Shown here piece by piece: positions 33,368 through 42,274 of a DNA stretch of 44,136 nt. Position numbers and translations under genes: made by a program. The stretch comes from CAZVEV01 sp964625865 (GTDB taxonomy: Bacteria; Planctomycetota; Phycisphaerae; SM23-33). The stretch's first letter is position 1. The number at the start of each line of letters is the position of its first letter. The notes beneath the pieces are model-generated. The model made no database searches. It was not told where the DNA came from and was given only the letters and a program-made list of their open reading frames with translations. The stretch covers positions 1 to 44,136 of the forward strand of contig CAZVEV010000014.1 in NCBI GenBank assembly GCA_964625865.1, given 5' to 3'.

Positions 33368-34750
33368 ATGCTGCCGATCATTGCCAGGACACTCTTCCGC
33401 ATCCAGGAGCGATTGCTCGGGCGCAAGAGCTTTGCGTATCTTGCTGAGCTTCTTGAAAGCGAACGCTGGCCCCGCGAGCGGCTGGCCGCGCTGCGCCTGG
33501 AGCGCTTCAAGCACATCGTAGCGACGGCCTACGCCCACACGCCGTATTGGCACGAGGTCATGGACGCCGGCGGCATCGCGCCGGACAGCATCGAGTCGCT
33601 GGACGACGTGCGGCGTTTTCCCTTTCTCGTTAAGGACACCTTGCGACATCGCCGCGAGGAGATGGTCTGGCGCGACGAGGGTCCCCGCGTGGCGCTGGTC
33701 CGCACGAGCGGGTCGACCAATGAGGCGCTGCAGTTCTATACCAGTTCCACGCGCGAGGCGCAGATCAACGCCGCTCGCATGCGAGGCCATGAGTGGGTCG
33801 GGATTCGGCGGGGCGATCGCGAGATGTACTACTGGGGCTCGCCGGTCGAACTGGATACACAGGGCAAGATCAAGCGTTTCCGGGACTGGCTGGTCAACGA
33901 TGGGCTGACCAACGGGTTCGAGATCACGCCCGAGCGGGTCAAGCGATACGTCGAGCAGTGGAAGGCATGGCAACCGAAGTGCATTTTCGGCTATCCGAGT
34001 ACGTTCGCGCTGACGGTGACGATGGCCGCCCAGCAGGGGATAGACCTCGGCGAGTTGAAGCGCCGTGGGCTGAAGGCCATCGTCACGACCTCCGAAGTGC
34101 TCACGGACGTGGATCGCAAGCTGACGGCCGACGCCTTCGGCGTGCCTGTCTACGACTCCTACGGTTTGCGCGAGGCCGGGCTCATCGGCCACGAGTGTGC
34201 CTACGGCACGATGCACTGCATGGACGAGCACGTGATCCTCGAGACGATCAACCCCCAGACGCTCGAACCCACCGACGGCGAGGGCGAACTGGTGGTGACG
34301 AACATCATGGGCCCGGCCATGCCGGTGATCCGCTACAGGACCGGTGATGTGGTGACGCTGTCGGACGAGCCGTGTCTCTGCGGACGGACGCTGTCGAGCA
34401 TCAAGATCAGCGGCGGACGGATTGCGGACTTCATACTGACCGACAAGGGCAAGTGGGTGGTGGGTTACTCCTTCATCTACATCTGTCGCTCGGTCAAGGG
34501 CATCGTCAAATTCCAGGTGCAGCAGGACCGTGTCGGGGAGATACGCATCCTGCTGGTTACCGATGAGGATTTCCCCGCCGACGGGATCGCTCAAGTGACC
34601 GCTGCGGCCCGAGCGCGGCTGGACAGCACCGACGAGATCATCGTCGACCTGGTGGACGAGATCGCCCCGGCCCCGTCGGGCAAGTACCGTCCGGTCATCA
34701 GTACGGTCTACGATCAGATGGTCAAGGGCGAACGCACACCGCCCACGTAG
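33368..34750 (+). CDS. CapK/PaaK-like adenylate-forming enzyme
   Basis: 460 residues. The AMP-binding motif is RTSGSTNEA (112-120), followed by YYWGSPVELD, IFGYPSTFAL, DSYGLREAGLIGHEC and YRTGDVV, all in the order found in phenylacetate-CoA ligase and CapK proteins. CXCG (CLCG) near the C-terminal domain also fits this family. CapK-type proteins in capsule loci are thought to activate a carboxylic acid for attachment to the polymer; the acid is not known. ATP-grasp, deacetylase and CapK lie in one short plus-strand operon (31065-34750), so they may act in one modification pathway. Confidence 0.87.
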   Translation: MLPIIARTLFRIQERLLGRKSFAYLAELLESERWPRERLAALRLERFKHIVATAYAHTPYWHEVMDAGGIAPDSIESLDDVRRFPFLVKDTLRHRREEMVWRDEGPRVALVRTSGSTNEALQFYTSSTREAQINAARMRGHEWVGIRRGDREMYYWGSPVELDTQGKIKRFRDWLVNDGLTNGFEITPERVKRYVEQWKAWQPKCIFGYPSTFALTVTMAAQQGIDLGELKRRGLKAIVTTSEVLTDVDRKLTADAFGVPVYDSYGLREAGLIGHECAYGTMHCMDEHVILETINPQTLEPTDGEGELVVTNIMGPAMPVIRYRTGDVVTLSDEPCLCGRTLSSIKISGGRIADFILTDKGKWVVGYSFIYICRSVKGIVKFQVQQDRVGEIRILLVTDEDFPADGIAQVTAAARARLDSTDEIIVDLVDEIAPAPSGKYRPVISTVYDQMVKGERTPPT

Positions 34751-34777
34751 TGCCTGCCTCGCGAGGCGGCAGGGCAC
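34750..34777. terminator. Palindrome between convergent genes, likely bidirectional terminator
   Basis: GTGCCTGCC (34750-34758) pairs with GGCAGG and CAC (34768-34777, one bulged G), and the middle CCTCGCGAGG (34757-34766) is itself a perfect palindrome. It fills exactly the space between the CapK-like stop (34750) and the stop of the minus-strand gene (34780). No T-tract is seen on either strand, which is common in GC-rich genomes. Confidence 0.5.
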
Positions 34778-34779
34778 GC

Positions 34780-36363
34780 CTACGAGCGGTAGAGCATGCG
34801 GTGTTTCTCGGCCAGTCGCCGCCTCTCCCGTCTCCACCGACGCAACCGCAGTCGCCAACCGATCGCCGGAGGCCGGTGAACACATTGGCCCGTACCGGTC
34901 GCCGCAGGCCACGTCAGCGGGGGGCGTCGCTCGATTGCAGCCAGCGGTGTATTGCCCGTCTGGGGGCGAATCAGCCCCCACGTGCCGTCAGGACAATGGA
35001 CGGCAAGGTGGGGCGGGTCGGCTTGACTTTCGACTGCCGCGGCGGGGCGGCAGACCAGCAGTTCGGCTTGTCGATCGTAGAAGCAGTCCGCCTTGAATGC
35101 TCCGCGCCGGACCCACCAGTCGGCCAACTGGCTCATCTGACCGCTCCAGACGTCCGGCAAGGACAGGGCATGGTGGCAGATGTGGCGCACAAGATCCCCC
35201 TGGCTGCCGAGACGCCCGGGGACGTCCGGGTGTCCGTACAGGCAGATCGGGTCGGCCGCAGCATGCTTGGCGGCGACCAGACGGTCAAAGAACTCACGCA
35301 CCCTCGGATCATCGAGTCCCATGCCGAACTTCGGCATGAAGTCTCCGACGCAATGGAAGGGGATCTCGAGCACTCGGCTGACACCTCGCCGAACGACGGG
35401 GAAGAAGGGCAGGTCGTCGTGGGCCAGACCGAAGCAACTGGCGTACGCGTAGCCCGTCTCCTCCATGACACGATGGAAACTCGGATGCCAGAACCACGCG
35501 GGCGCAACGGCGCCTCGCACCGATGCACCGGCCGTTTCGAGCAGTCGTTGGGCCCGTTCGAGGTTGCGTTGGTTTCTTGGCCCGTCGGGAAAGACGAAAT
35601 GCGTGAACGTGTGGTTGCACAGTTCGATGCCCATCGAGACGATGCGCGACAGGAGGTCGATCTTGTCCTGGTAGGCGCCTGCGAAACACGACAAGGTGGT
35701 GTTCCCGGCGAACGGTTCAACCGCGGCGAGGAACGCGGCCATTTCATCGGTCGAACCGGCGTCCATATCGCCTCTCAGCAGGAAGGCGGTGCGGCATGTC
35801 CCCGGCCAGTACCACGTGTGGACCAGGGGCAGGTTGCGATCATGGAATGCTCGTCGCATGACGCTGCGAACCACTCGCCGCAGGTTGCCTCTGGCCAGGC
35901 AGACGTGGCGATGACGGACTTCAGGTCCGCCGGGCGCCATGAGAACCACGTTGTCGCCGACGCGATGGTCGGGCCAGACGGCATCGAGCGAGAGGCCCAG
36001 CCTGTAGCACGTGCCCTCGCCCAGCGAACCGATGTCGACCGTGGTCGCATCAGGTGAGCCGTCGGCCAGGCCGGCAAAGGTCCGCGCGTGATAGGGCAAG
36101 ACCCATCGCTCAGGCGGATCGGTGCAGGGCAGGTCCGTGGTTTCGAGGACCATTCCCGCGCCCTGCCGGCCCCATTGAAGGCAGCGCTGACGTACGGCCC
36201 GCGGTGCGTCGTCGGGCAGGACGACCACGCTGGGAACCGTATTGCTACAGTCGGCCGGCGACTTCCACGCAATCCCCTCGCTGTCCAGGAGAGACTCCCA
36301 GCTTGGCGAGGCCGAAGCGAGGGTCACGGAACAGGGCAGACCGCTGGGTTGGGCGGGATCCAT
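34780..36363 (-). CDS. Two-domain protein with C-terminal NodB-type deacetylase
   Basis: 527 residues from the ATG at 36363 (AGAGG 6 bases upstream); an ATG at 36381 is in frame. Residues 1 to about 180 have no family I can name (VPSVVVLPDDAPRAVRQRCL looks like an alpha/beta fold). Then HTWYWPGTCRTAFLLRGDMD opens a deacetylase domain: LLRGDMDAGS (D199, D201) and ELCNHTFTHFVF (H251, H255), with APAWFWHPSFHRVMEETGY as the later block. A basic tail ends it. It should act on polymer or precursor acetyl groups. Its first residues (VTLASASPSWESLL) resemble the start of the FemAB protein at 39781 (ITVTSESPSWDDYL), which may be chance. Confidence 0.75.
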   Translation of the reverse strand: MDPAQPSGLPCSVTLASASPSWESLLDSEGIAWKSPADCSNTVPSVVVLPDDAPRAVRQRCLQWGRQGAGMVLETTDLPCTDPPERWVLPYHARTFAGLADGSPDATTVDIGSLGEGTCYRLGLSLDAVWPDHRVGDNVVLMAPGGPEVRHRHVCLARGNLRRVVRSVMRRAFHDRNLPLVHTWYWPGTCRTAFLLRGDMDAGSTDEMAAFLAAVEPFAGNTTLSCFAGAYQDKIDLLSRIVSMGIELCNHTFTHFVFPDGPRNQRNLERAQRLLETAGASVRGAVAPAWFWHPSFHRVMEETGYAYASCFGLAHDDLPFFPVVRRGVSRVLEIPFHCVGDFMPKFGMGLDDPRVREFFDRLVAAKHAAADPICLYGHPDVPGRLGSQGDLVRHICHHALSLPDVWSGQMSQLADWWVRRGAFKADCFYDRQAELLVCRPAAAVESQADPPHLAVHCPDGTWGLIRPQTGNTPLAAIERRPPLTWPAATGTGQCVHRPPAIGWRLRLRRWRRERRRLAEKHRMLYRS

Positions 36364-36586
36364 CTGGCACCTCTGAAACATGCTGCGGCGCGGGACGCGT
36401 GGTGCGGCCGAGCCCGGTCCGTCCCGAAGCCGTCGTCCGCTCCATCAATACGCTTATCGTCACAACAGTGGCAGAAAGTTTGCACGGTGGGGAAGGAAAT
36501 CGACCGATAGTAGCAGAAGGGTCGTTGCGGGACCACGGGAACCTCTGCGCCGACCTGTAATGACGGTGTGTGGAAGGGATTCGGCA

Positions 36587-37255
36587 GTGAGCGCAATAGG
36601 ACAGGCCATCCTGGCGGGAATTGACCGCGTCAAGACGGCAGCCAGGTGGCGGCTGGCTCGACTGTGGCGTACCGAACACTGGCTTGCATTCCATCAGGAT
36701 GTTTCCGAATACGACCCACCGACCGACGCTGTGGCGGGGGTGACGTTTCGCCCCGCGGATGCTGCGGAGTTGGACTCGCTGGCCGATCGGGCCAAGCACA
36801 TGGGTCCCAACGCACGCGCCATCCTGGCCCAACAGTTCGTCTGTCCCGACGACATCACGCTGATTGGTATTGATATCGAAACAGGCAGACTGGTGTTTCA
36901 CACGTGGCTGTCGTATGAAGATGTCGGGCTGGAACTGCTCGGAGACTGGCTCCGCCGTCCGGCGGTCAGTCTTCGACGGGCATGGGTCGACCCACTGCGA
37001 CGAGGCAAAGGGATTGCCACAATCGCCTTCAGGAGGCTCCTGGCAACAGCGGCCGCTGACGGGATCAGTGAAGTCTGGTCATTTGTACGCCCCGCGAACA
37101 CGCCGTCGTTGCGGCTCCACGATAGACTCGGATTCGACAGGCCCGTGCGGATTTGTCTCAAGGCCCGGTTGGGTCGGAAGCATCTGATCGCGAACTGCCA
37201 GGGGCACCCGGAGACGCATCGCCTCCGCGTTGGACCGGATTTCCGGACACTCTGA
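36587..37255 (+). CDS. GNAT-family N-acyltransferase
   Basis: 222 residues from the GTG at 36587 (GGAAGGGA 7 bases upstream); an ATG at 36560 is in frame. The C-terminal half is a clear GNAT core: RRAWVDPLRRGKGIATIAFRR carries the RRGKG acyl-CoA loop, and VWSFVRPANTPSLRLHDRLGF is the typical ending. The N-terminal 50 residues (AIGQAILAGIDRVKTAARWR) look helical and basic, perhaps membrane-associated. Acceptor unknown; location points to an EPS amine. The divergent 36364-36586 gap must hold the promoters of this gene and the deacetylase gene at 36363. Confidence 0.8.
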   Translation: MSAIGQAILAGIDRVKTAARWRLARLWRTEHWLAFHQDVSEYDPPTDAVAGVTFRPADAAELDSLADRAKHMGPNARAILAQQFVCPDDITLIGIDIETGRLVFHTWLSYEDVGLELLGDWLRRPAVSLRRAWVDPLRRGKGIATIAFRRLLATAAADGISEVWSFVRPANTPSLRLHDRLGFDRPVRICLKARLGRKHLIANCQGHPETHRLRVGPDFRTL

Positions 37256-37328
37256 TCGGGTCTTCTGAGCGTGTTGACGATCGCGAGTAGACGATGAATG
37301 AACGGCATGTCACAATGATGGTCGCGCA

Positions 37329-37353
37329 CACCGCGGATACGTACCGCGCGGTG
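37329..37353. other. Stem-loop between the GNAT and FemAB-like genes
   Basis: CACCGCG (37329-37335) and CGCGGTG (37347-37353) form a perfect 7-bp inverted repeat with an 11-base loop, about 50 bases before the FemAB-like start. It could be a terminator without T-tract, an operator, or a leader structure. No relative was seen elsewhere in the window. Confidence 0.3.
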
Positions 37354-37402
37354 ACGGGACGGCCCCCGACGTCACTTGTGCGAGCCCAGGAGAACCGGAA
37401 CC

Positions 37403-38413
37403 GTGAGCATCAAGACACTGACGTGTGACCACCAGGTCGATCCGGCCGTGTGGGATGAACGGGCCGCCGCGCTGGGGGGAGGCTTCTATCATTGTCATGC
37501 CGCCACCACCTATGTTGCCCGAATCCTCGGAGCCGAGCCCCTTTTTATCTGTGCGATGGACGACAAGGGGCAGTGCGTTGGGGTCGCTGCGGGGGTAGTG
37601 GCTTCGCGACGGGTCTGGCCCTTCTCACGCTATTGTCGCAGGGCATCCTTCGAGGCAACACCGGTAGCGGGAGGGAACGCCGAGTTGGAGTGCGAGTTTC
37701 TCAGGGTCATCGCAGAGGAACTGTGCCGACTCGGGATCTTCCGCATGGAGTTCTCGTCGTACCATTCACCCAACAGCAATCGACTCCTGGTGGGAGGGGG
37801 CTATGCTTTGACACCAAGGCGCGAGTACGACATTGATCTGACCCGCCCTCTGGACGAACTGTTTGGGGCGTTTTCGTCTTCCAGACGAAACAAAGTACGC
37901 CGTGCCGAGAAGGCAGGCGTTATCACGAAGGAGGTCAACACAACACAGGCCTTGGACCTCGTGCGACGACTTCACGATATGTCCATGGAGCGGCGGGGAA
38001 TACCCACAACTCCGCTGAAAGACTCAGTGGTTTCGGCCCGTCACGAACTGTTGTCCAGCGGACGCATTCATGTTCTGGTCTCCTATTGCCAAGGCAAACC
38101 GGAAGGGGCAAAGACAGTGGGGCTCTTCAATGGCCGTGCATATGGGATCGAAAGCGGATCGACGGACCAAGGCAATCGATGCAGTTGCCCCGTGCACCTG
38201 ACGTGGACGTCCATGCGGATATTCAAGGACAAGGGCGCCAGTCGAATGAGTCTGGGGGGGGCCAAGGATCACGAAACGGGGCTGCAGGACTTCAAGAAGG
38301 CGTTTGGCGGGACCGAAACCCCCCAGCCGGCAGGATACAAGACGATCTCACGTTTCGGTGCCCGTCTGGACGGCCTGCTCTTGCGTCTGCGTGGGCGCAG
38401 GGGCAAGGCGTAG
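37403..38413 (+). CDS. FemAB/CelD-like GNAT protein
   Basis: 336 residues from the GTG at 37403; a TTG at 37376 is also in frame. FYHCHAATTYVARILGAEPL and FSSSRRNKVRRAEKAGV are the typical opening and basic loop. KTVGLFNGRAYGIESGSTDQG and SMRIFKDKGASRMSLGGAKDHETGLQDFKKAFGG match the second GNAT core and ending of peptidoglycan-bridge and EPS-type FemAB relatives. FemAB proteins use aminoacyl-tRNA; related EPS proteins use unknown donors. It is near the CapA-like gene, which converges on it. Confidence 0.85.
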   Translation: MSIKTLTCDHQVDPAVWDERAAALGGGFYHCHAATTYVARILGAEPLFICAMDDKGQCVGVAAGVVASRRVWPFSRYCRRASFEATPVAGGNAELECEFLRVIAEELCRLGIFRMEFSSYHSPNSNRLLVGGGYALTPRREYDIDLTRPLDELFGAFSSSRRNKVRRAEKAGVITKEVNTTQALDLVRRLHDMSMERRGIPTTPLKDSVVSARHELLSSGRIHVLVSYCQGKPEGAKTVGLFNGRAYGIESGSTDQGNRCSCPVHLTWTSMRIFKDKGASRMSLGGAKDHETGLQDFKKAFGGTETPQPAGYKTISRFGARLDGLLLRLRGRRGKA

Positions 38414-38465
38414 CGCTGCTGGGGTGGTGGCTGCACAGGACACGCAGGTTCATGCGGCCGGTCTC

Positions 38466-39575
38466 CTATCCGGCCTTGTCCGCGCGAAAAAACCCCTGGA
38501 AGACCTTGCGTATGTGACGCCAGCGAATCTTCCGGAATTCGGACCACTTCAGGCGCGCCAGAATGGGCTTGAGTGTCTTGACACGCAGGCGTTCGCGCCG
38601 ATAGCGCTTGAGCGTGACTCCACGGGCCAGACAACGATTGACCCGGGCGATGCGTCTGGCGCCAAAGGGCGATCGGTCCACTCTGACACCTGTGCCGTCA
38701 TCGTATGTGGGGACCTGGTCGATGACCTCGACGGAGTCCCTGGTCATCTCAACACGCAGGATACAGCCGGTCTGCTCCGTGCGATTCCACGTCAGTACGT
38801 CGCCGTCGGTCCAATACACAGTGCTGGCCAGGAAGTTGCCCAGGGAGTAGACGATCGGTGCGCCGCGGTAGATTTCGAGGCCCTGCAGAACGTGCGGGTG
38901 GTGCCCGAGAACCATCGACGCGCCGGCATCGACCATCGCGTGGGCCTGTTCAATCTGGACCGGGCTGGGCACGTCGAACCGCTCTTCGCCCCAGTGGGGC
39001 GAGACGATAACGTGGTCGACCTGCGTGGCGAGGTCGGCAATCCGGGTTTGCAGGCGGTTGATCTCGAGCGGAGCCACGCCGCAGTGCTGATCGTCGGCGT
39101 AGTGGGAGGCTCCCGCGAGGTCGTCAACAACACCGAGGAAGGCGATGCGCAGTCCGGCGGCCTCGGCGAACGCCGGGGCCGACGCGTCAGCGAGGTCACG
39201 CCCGGCGCCGAAACAGGCGACGCCGGCCTCCCGGACAAACCGGCGGGTGGTCTCGAAGCCGGGCTGGAGGCAGTCGAACGCGTGGTTGTTGGCCAGCGTG
39301 ACGTGGGTGAAGCCCGCCCGGACGACGGCGGTCACCAAGTCGGGGCTCGTCACGACGCGCGGTTCGGTGGGCACGGTTGCCCCGTCGCCCGCGAGTGTCG
39401 CCTCAAGGTTCCCAAACACCACGTCGAAGCCGTCGAACACGTCGGTGATGCCCTCGAAGAGTCCCCGGGCCGCACGGTCGGGCACGCGCCGGCAGGGATC
39501 GCATGGCAGAAGCAGATCGCCCACCGCGGCCAGCCGGAGTCGCGGCGAACCGGGATCTGTTGTTTCGTGCGTCAC
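38466..39575 (-). CDS. CapA-family (PGA_cap) metallophosphatase-fold protein
   Basis: 369 residues. Conserved CapA blocks appear in order: AAVGDLLL (D20), FGNLEATL, LANNHAFD, SPHWGEE, LGHHPHVLQG and YSLGNFL. The family was named from poly-gamma-glutamate capsule synthesis (CapA/PgsA) and has a calcineurin-like metal site. No signal peptide or membrane segment is evident, unlike Bacillus CapA, so it is probably cytoplasmic. In an EPS locus with amino-acid-type chemistry it may act on an aminoacylated or phosphorylated intermediate. A small inverted repeat (39593-39608, GGCGGC/GCCGCC) lies 18 bases upstream of its start codon. Confidence 0.85.
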   Translation of the reverse strand: MTHETTDPGSPRLRLAAVGDLLLPCDPCRRVPDRAARGLFEGITDVFDGFDVVFGNLEATLAGDGATVPTEPRVVTSPDLVTAVVRAGFTHVTLANNHAFDCLQPGFETTRRFVREAGVACFGAGRDLADASAPAFAEAAGLRIAFLGVVDDLAGASHYADDQHCGVAPLEINRLQTRIADLATQVDHVIVSPHWGEERFDVPSPVQIEQAHAMVDAGASMVLGHHPHVLQGLEIYRGAPIVYSLGNFLASTVYWTDGDVLTWNRTEQTGCILRVEMTRDSVEVIDQVPTYDDGTGVRVDRSPFGARRIARVNRCLARGVTLKRYRRERLRVKTLKPILARLKWSEFRKIRWRHIRKVFQGFFRADKAG

Positions 39576-39780
39576 GGTCTATCTCCCGTCGGGGCGGCGC
39601 GGGCCGCCGTGCCGCTATTATGCGCCGCCGGACGGTGAAGTCCATCCACCAGTCCGTGCAATGCGTTTTGCTGTTACGGTTCACGAGGCAAGATGACGAA
39701 TAAAGGGATGATGTTGGCCGGGGACTGTGTGTCTCCGTCGGTCGCGATCACGTGTCGGCTCGATGCCGGCTGAGGATGCC

Positions 39781-40815
39781 ATGGCAGGCCATTGCGAGAT
39801 TACCGTTACCAGCGAGAGCCCCTCGTGGGATGACTACCTGGGACATCAAGACGACGCAGCGATCTATCACGATCCTCGCTGGGGCGCGATCATGGCCCGC
39901 GCGTACGGCAACAGGCCGTACTACCTGACGGCGGCGATGGACGGGCGGATCGTCGGCACGCTCGCGCTGGTGCTGCAGAAGAGCATGCTGTTCGGCACGC
40001 ATTTGTGCAGCATGCCGTATTTCGACGCGGCGGGGATTCTTGCCGATAGTCCCGACGTCTGCGACGCCCTGATCGGGAGGGCCGAGTCGCTGCTCGAAAC
40101 ATCCCGTGCCGCGTGGGTCGAACTACGGCAGGTGGCGCCTGTGGGGCAGTCACTACCGACCCGGACCGATAAGGTCACGCTCCTGCTCGACCTGCCGGCC
40201 GACCCAGACGCACTCTGGACGGGCCTGAAGGCCAAGGTCCGCAACCAGATTCGCAAGGCCAGGTCCGCGGAATTGACCGCTCTGAAGGGCGGGGGAGAAC
40301 TGCTCGACGATTTCTATGCAGTCTACAGCAGGACCATGCGCGATTTGGGCAGCCCCTCGCACAGCAAGAGGTTCTTTGCGGAGATCCTGGACTGCTTTGG
40401 CGATGCCGTCAGGGCCTTCGTGGTCCACGCGGACAACTGTCCGGTCGCGGCGTCGTTAACGCTGACGGACGCCCGTGCTTCCCGCGTGCCCTGGGCCGGA
40501 AGCGATTGGCGGAAGAGGGAACTCAACGCCAACATGCTGCTGTACTGGCAGATGCTGGAAGACGCCTGCGAGAGACATGCCGGCACGTTTGACTTCGGTC
40601 GCAGCACGCGCGATGCAGGAACGTACCGATTCAAGAAGCAGTGGGGGGCCCGGGAAGTCCAGTTGCACTGGCACTATCTCCTGTCCCCCGGTCACGACAT
40701 GCCGGGACTCCGACCGGACAGTCCGAAATACCGATTCATGGTCGCCTGCTGGAAGAAACTGCCTCTCTGGCTGGCCAGGGCGTTGGGACCCCGGATAATC
40801 AGCACGTTGTCGTGA
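39781..40815 (+). CDS. FemAB-related protein, EPS/PEP-CTERM-associated type (TIGR03019-like)
   Basis: 344 residues from the ATG at 39781 (GAGGA upstream); an ATG at 39763 is in frame. It follows the TIGR03019 pattern closely: IYHDPRWGAIMARAYGNRPYY, LQKSMLFGTHLCSMPYFDAAG, LWTGLKAKVRNQIRKARSAE, FYAVYSRTMRDLGSPSHSK and FDFGRSTRDAGTYRFKKQWG. These proteins accompany exosortase-A EPS loci and are predicted to add an acyl or aminoacyl group to the polymer or its precursor. It is followed by the beta-helix gene with a 49-base gap, probably co-transcribed. Confidence 0.88.
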   Translation: MAGHCEITVTSESPSWDDYLGHQDDAAIYHDPRWGAIMARAYGNRPYYLTAAMDGRIVGTLALVLQKSMLFGTHLCSMPYFDAAGILADSPDVCDALIGRAESLLETSRAAWVELRQVAPVGQSLPTRTDKVTLLLDLPADPDALWTGLKAKVRNQIRKARSAELTALKGGGELLDDFYAVYSRTMRDLGSPSHSKRFFAEILDCFGDAVRAFVVHADNCPVAASLTLTDARASRVPWAGSDWRKRELNANMLLYWQMLEDACERHAGTFDFGRSTRDAGTYRFKKQWGAREVQLHWHYLLSPGHDMPGLRPDSPKYRFMVACWKKLPLWLARALGPRIISTLS

Positions 40816-40864
40816 GCGGAAGGACCGGAGCGGACGCCGGCTTCTCGTCAGTGAAGGTCGTCGC

Positions 40865-42274
40865 ATGAGATCATGCGTGTGTATCGTGGGTGCGTTGCTG
40901 GTTGGCGCATCGGCCGGCATGTCAGCCGGGACCGCCGCGACCGTGCTGGTACGTGTCAGCGATCAGGCAGGCCTGACCGCCGCACTCAAGACCGTTCGGC
41001 CCGGTACGGTCATCGAGATCGCGCCCGGGACCTATCGCCGGATCGCCCTGCGGGACGTCTCGGGAACGGCCGACTCGCCGATTGTGATCAGGGGCGCCAA
41101 TCCCGAGCGGCCGCCTGCGCTGACCGGAACCGGGACGAGTGTCACGCTGACCGGCTGTGCCTACGTCAAACTCGAGGGGCTCAGGATTGCAGGATTCAAA
41201 GAACGCGGCATCAGGATCGACGATGGGCGTCCCCGCGACACGCGGTCACACCACATCGTCCTGGATCACCTGGCGATCACCGCAGCGGGCAGCGAGCCGA
41301 ATCACGATGCACTGGAACTGGCGGGGGTGGATCACTTCGTCGTTCGACACTGTCGATTCGACGGCTGGGACGGCGCGGCGATCGACGTCGTCGGGTGCCA
41401 TAGCGGCCTGATCGAGGACTGCCGCTTCTTCGGGCGAGCCGACCGCAGGCAGCGCAGGGGAATCCAGGTTCGGGGCGGCTCGTCGAGCGTCCTGGTCCAG
41501 ACGAGCTTCTTTCACAATGCAGGGCGGCGCGTCGTGAGCATCGGCGGGGCGTCGCGCCCAGTGGACTTCCGCCCGCCGGATGCGACCTGCGAAGCGACGG
41601 ATATCACGGTGGCGGGCAACCGGTTCGTCGGGGGCGAGGCCCATGTGGCATGGGTTACCGCCCGCGGAGGGCACGTTCATCACAACATCTTCTACATGCC
41701 CGACAAATGGGTCGGCCGGATCCTTCAGGAAACGAACAACGCCCGTTTTCCGCCGTGTCACGGGGGAGTGTTCGAGTACAACATGGCGGTCATCGGGCGG
41801 CGAGCGGGGGTCCGGGTCATGGTGAACCAGGGGAGGGGAATCGACTCGGCGCGGTTCGCATTCCGGGGCAATGCGTGGTTGCGCCTGGACACCGAGGATC
41901 GTCCCGTCCTGCCGACGGCCGAGGTCGACGGGGTGTACCAGATTGATCCCAAGTTGGCGGATAGGGGCACGCCCGAGATGCGGATCATGTCGAATGAAGC
42001 CGGCTTGGCGCACGTCGGTCCGCGGAGCTACACGCCGTGGCGCCTCGGGGAGGACTTCCAGGACGTGACACCACCGCGGGCGCCAATCGCCGATGGCGGG
42101 ACGGGCGAGACCGAAAGGGCAGGCCTCTACGTTGCGGCGGTCCTGGGCGCCGTGGTCCTGGGGCTGGTGGCCGTGTGGTTCATGCGTCGTCGGAGACCGC
42201 GGCTTGGCTGGGGGACGCGTGTCCAAACCATCCGCCGAGCGCCCCGCCAAGTGCGAAACAGAACACGTCGGTAG
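40865..42274 (+). CDS. Exported, membrane-anchored right-handed beta-helix protein
   Basis: 469 residues. Signal peptide at 1 to about 27 (RSCVCIVGALLVGASAGMSAG). The body shows beta-helix repeats of the DUF1565/parallel-beta-helix type: IEIAPGTYRRIALRDVSG, SHHIVLDHLAITAAG, HFVVRHCRFDGWDGAAIDV and GHVHHNIFYMPDKWVG, as in polysaccharide lyases and mannuronan epimerases. A C-terminal membrane helix (419-439) and a 30-residue, very Arg-rich tail follow. So the enzyme body sits outside the cytoplasm, held at the inner membrane. It may trim or epimerise the finished EPS. The last 95 bases overlap the VanZ-like gene on the other strand. Confidence 0.82.
   Translation: MRSCVCIVGALLVGASAGMSAGTAATVLVRVSDQAGLTAALKTVRPGTVIEIAPGTYRRIALRDVSGTADSPIVIRGANPERPPALTGTGTSVTLTGCAYVKLEGLRIAGFKERGIRIDDGRPRDTRSHHIVLDHLAITAAGSEPNHDALELAGVDHFVVRHCRFDGWDGAAIDVVGCHSGLIEDCRFFGRADRRQRRGIQVRGGSSSVLVQTSFFHNAGRRVVSIGGASRPVDFRPPDATCEATDITVAGNRFVGGEAHVAWVTARGGHVHHNIFYMPDKWVGRILQETNNARFPPCHGGVFEYNMAVIGRRAGVRVMVNQGRGIDSARFAFRGNAWLRLDTEDRPVLPTAEVDGVYQIDPKLADRGTPEMRIMSNEAGLAHVGPRSYTPWRLGEDFQDVTPPRAPIADGGTGETERAGLYVAAVLGAVVLGLVAVWFMRRRRPRLGWGTRVQTIRRAPRQVRNRTRR

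Noticed and set aside
32330..34981. Very long open frame on the minus strand (about 880 codons) under the deacetylase and CapK-like genes
   Set aside because: It is antisense to two clear genes with full family motifs; its translation has no domain and is rich in Arg, Asp, Val and His, as expected for a shadow frame in GC-rich DNA.
40865..42274. PEP-CTERM sorting signal on the beta-helix protein
   Set aside because: A C-terminal helix and Arg tail are there, but no Pro-Glu-Pro motif, and the tail is much longer than in PEP-CTERM proteins.
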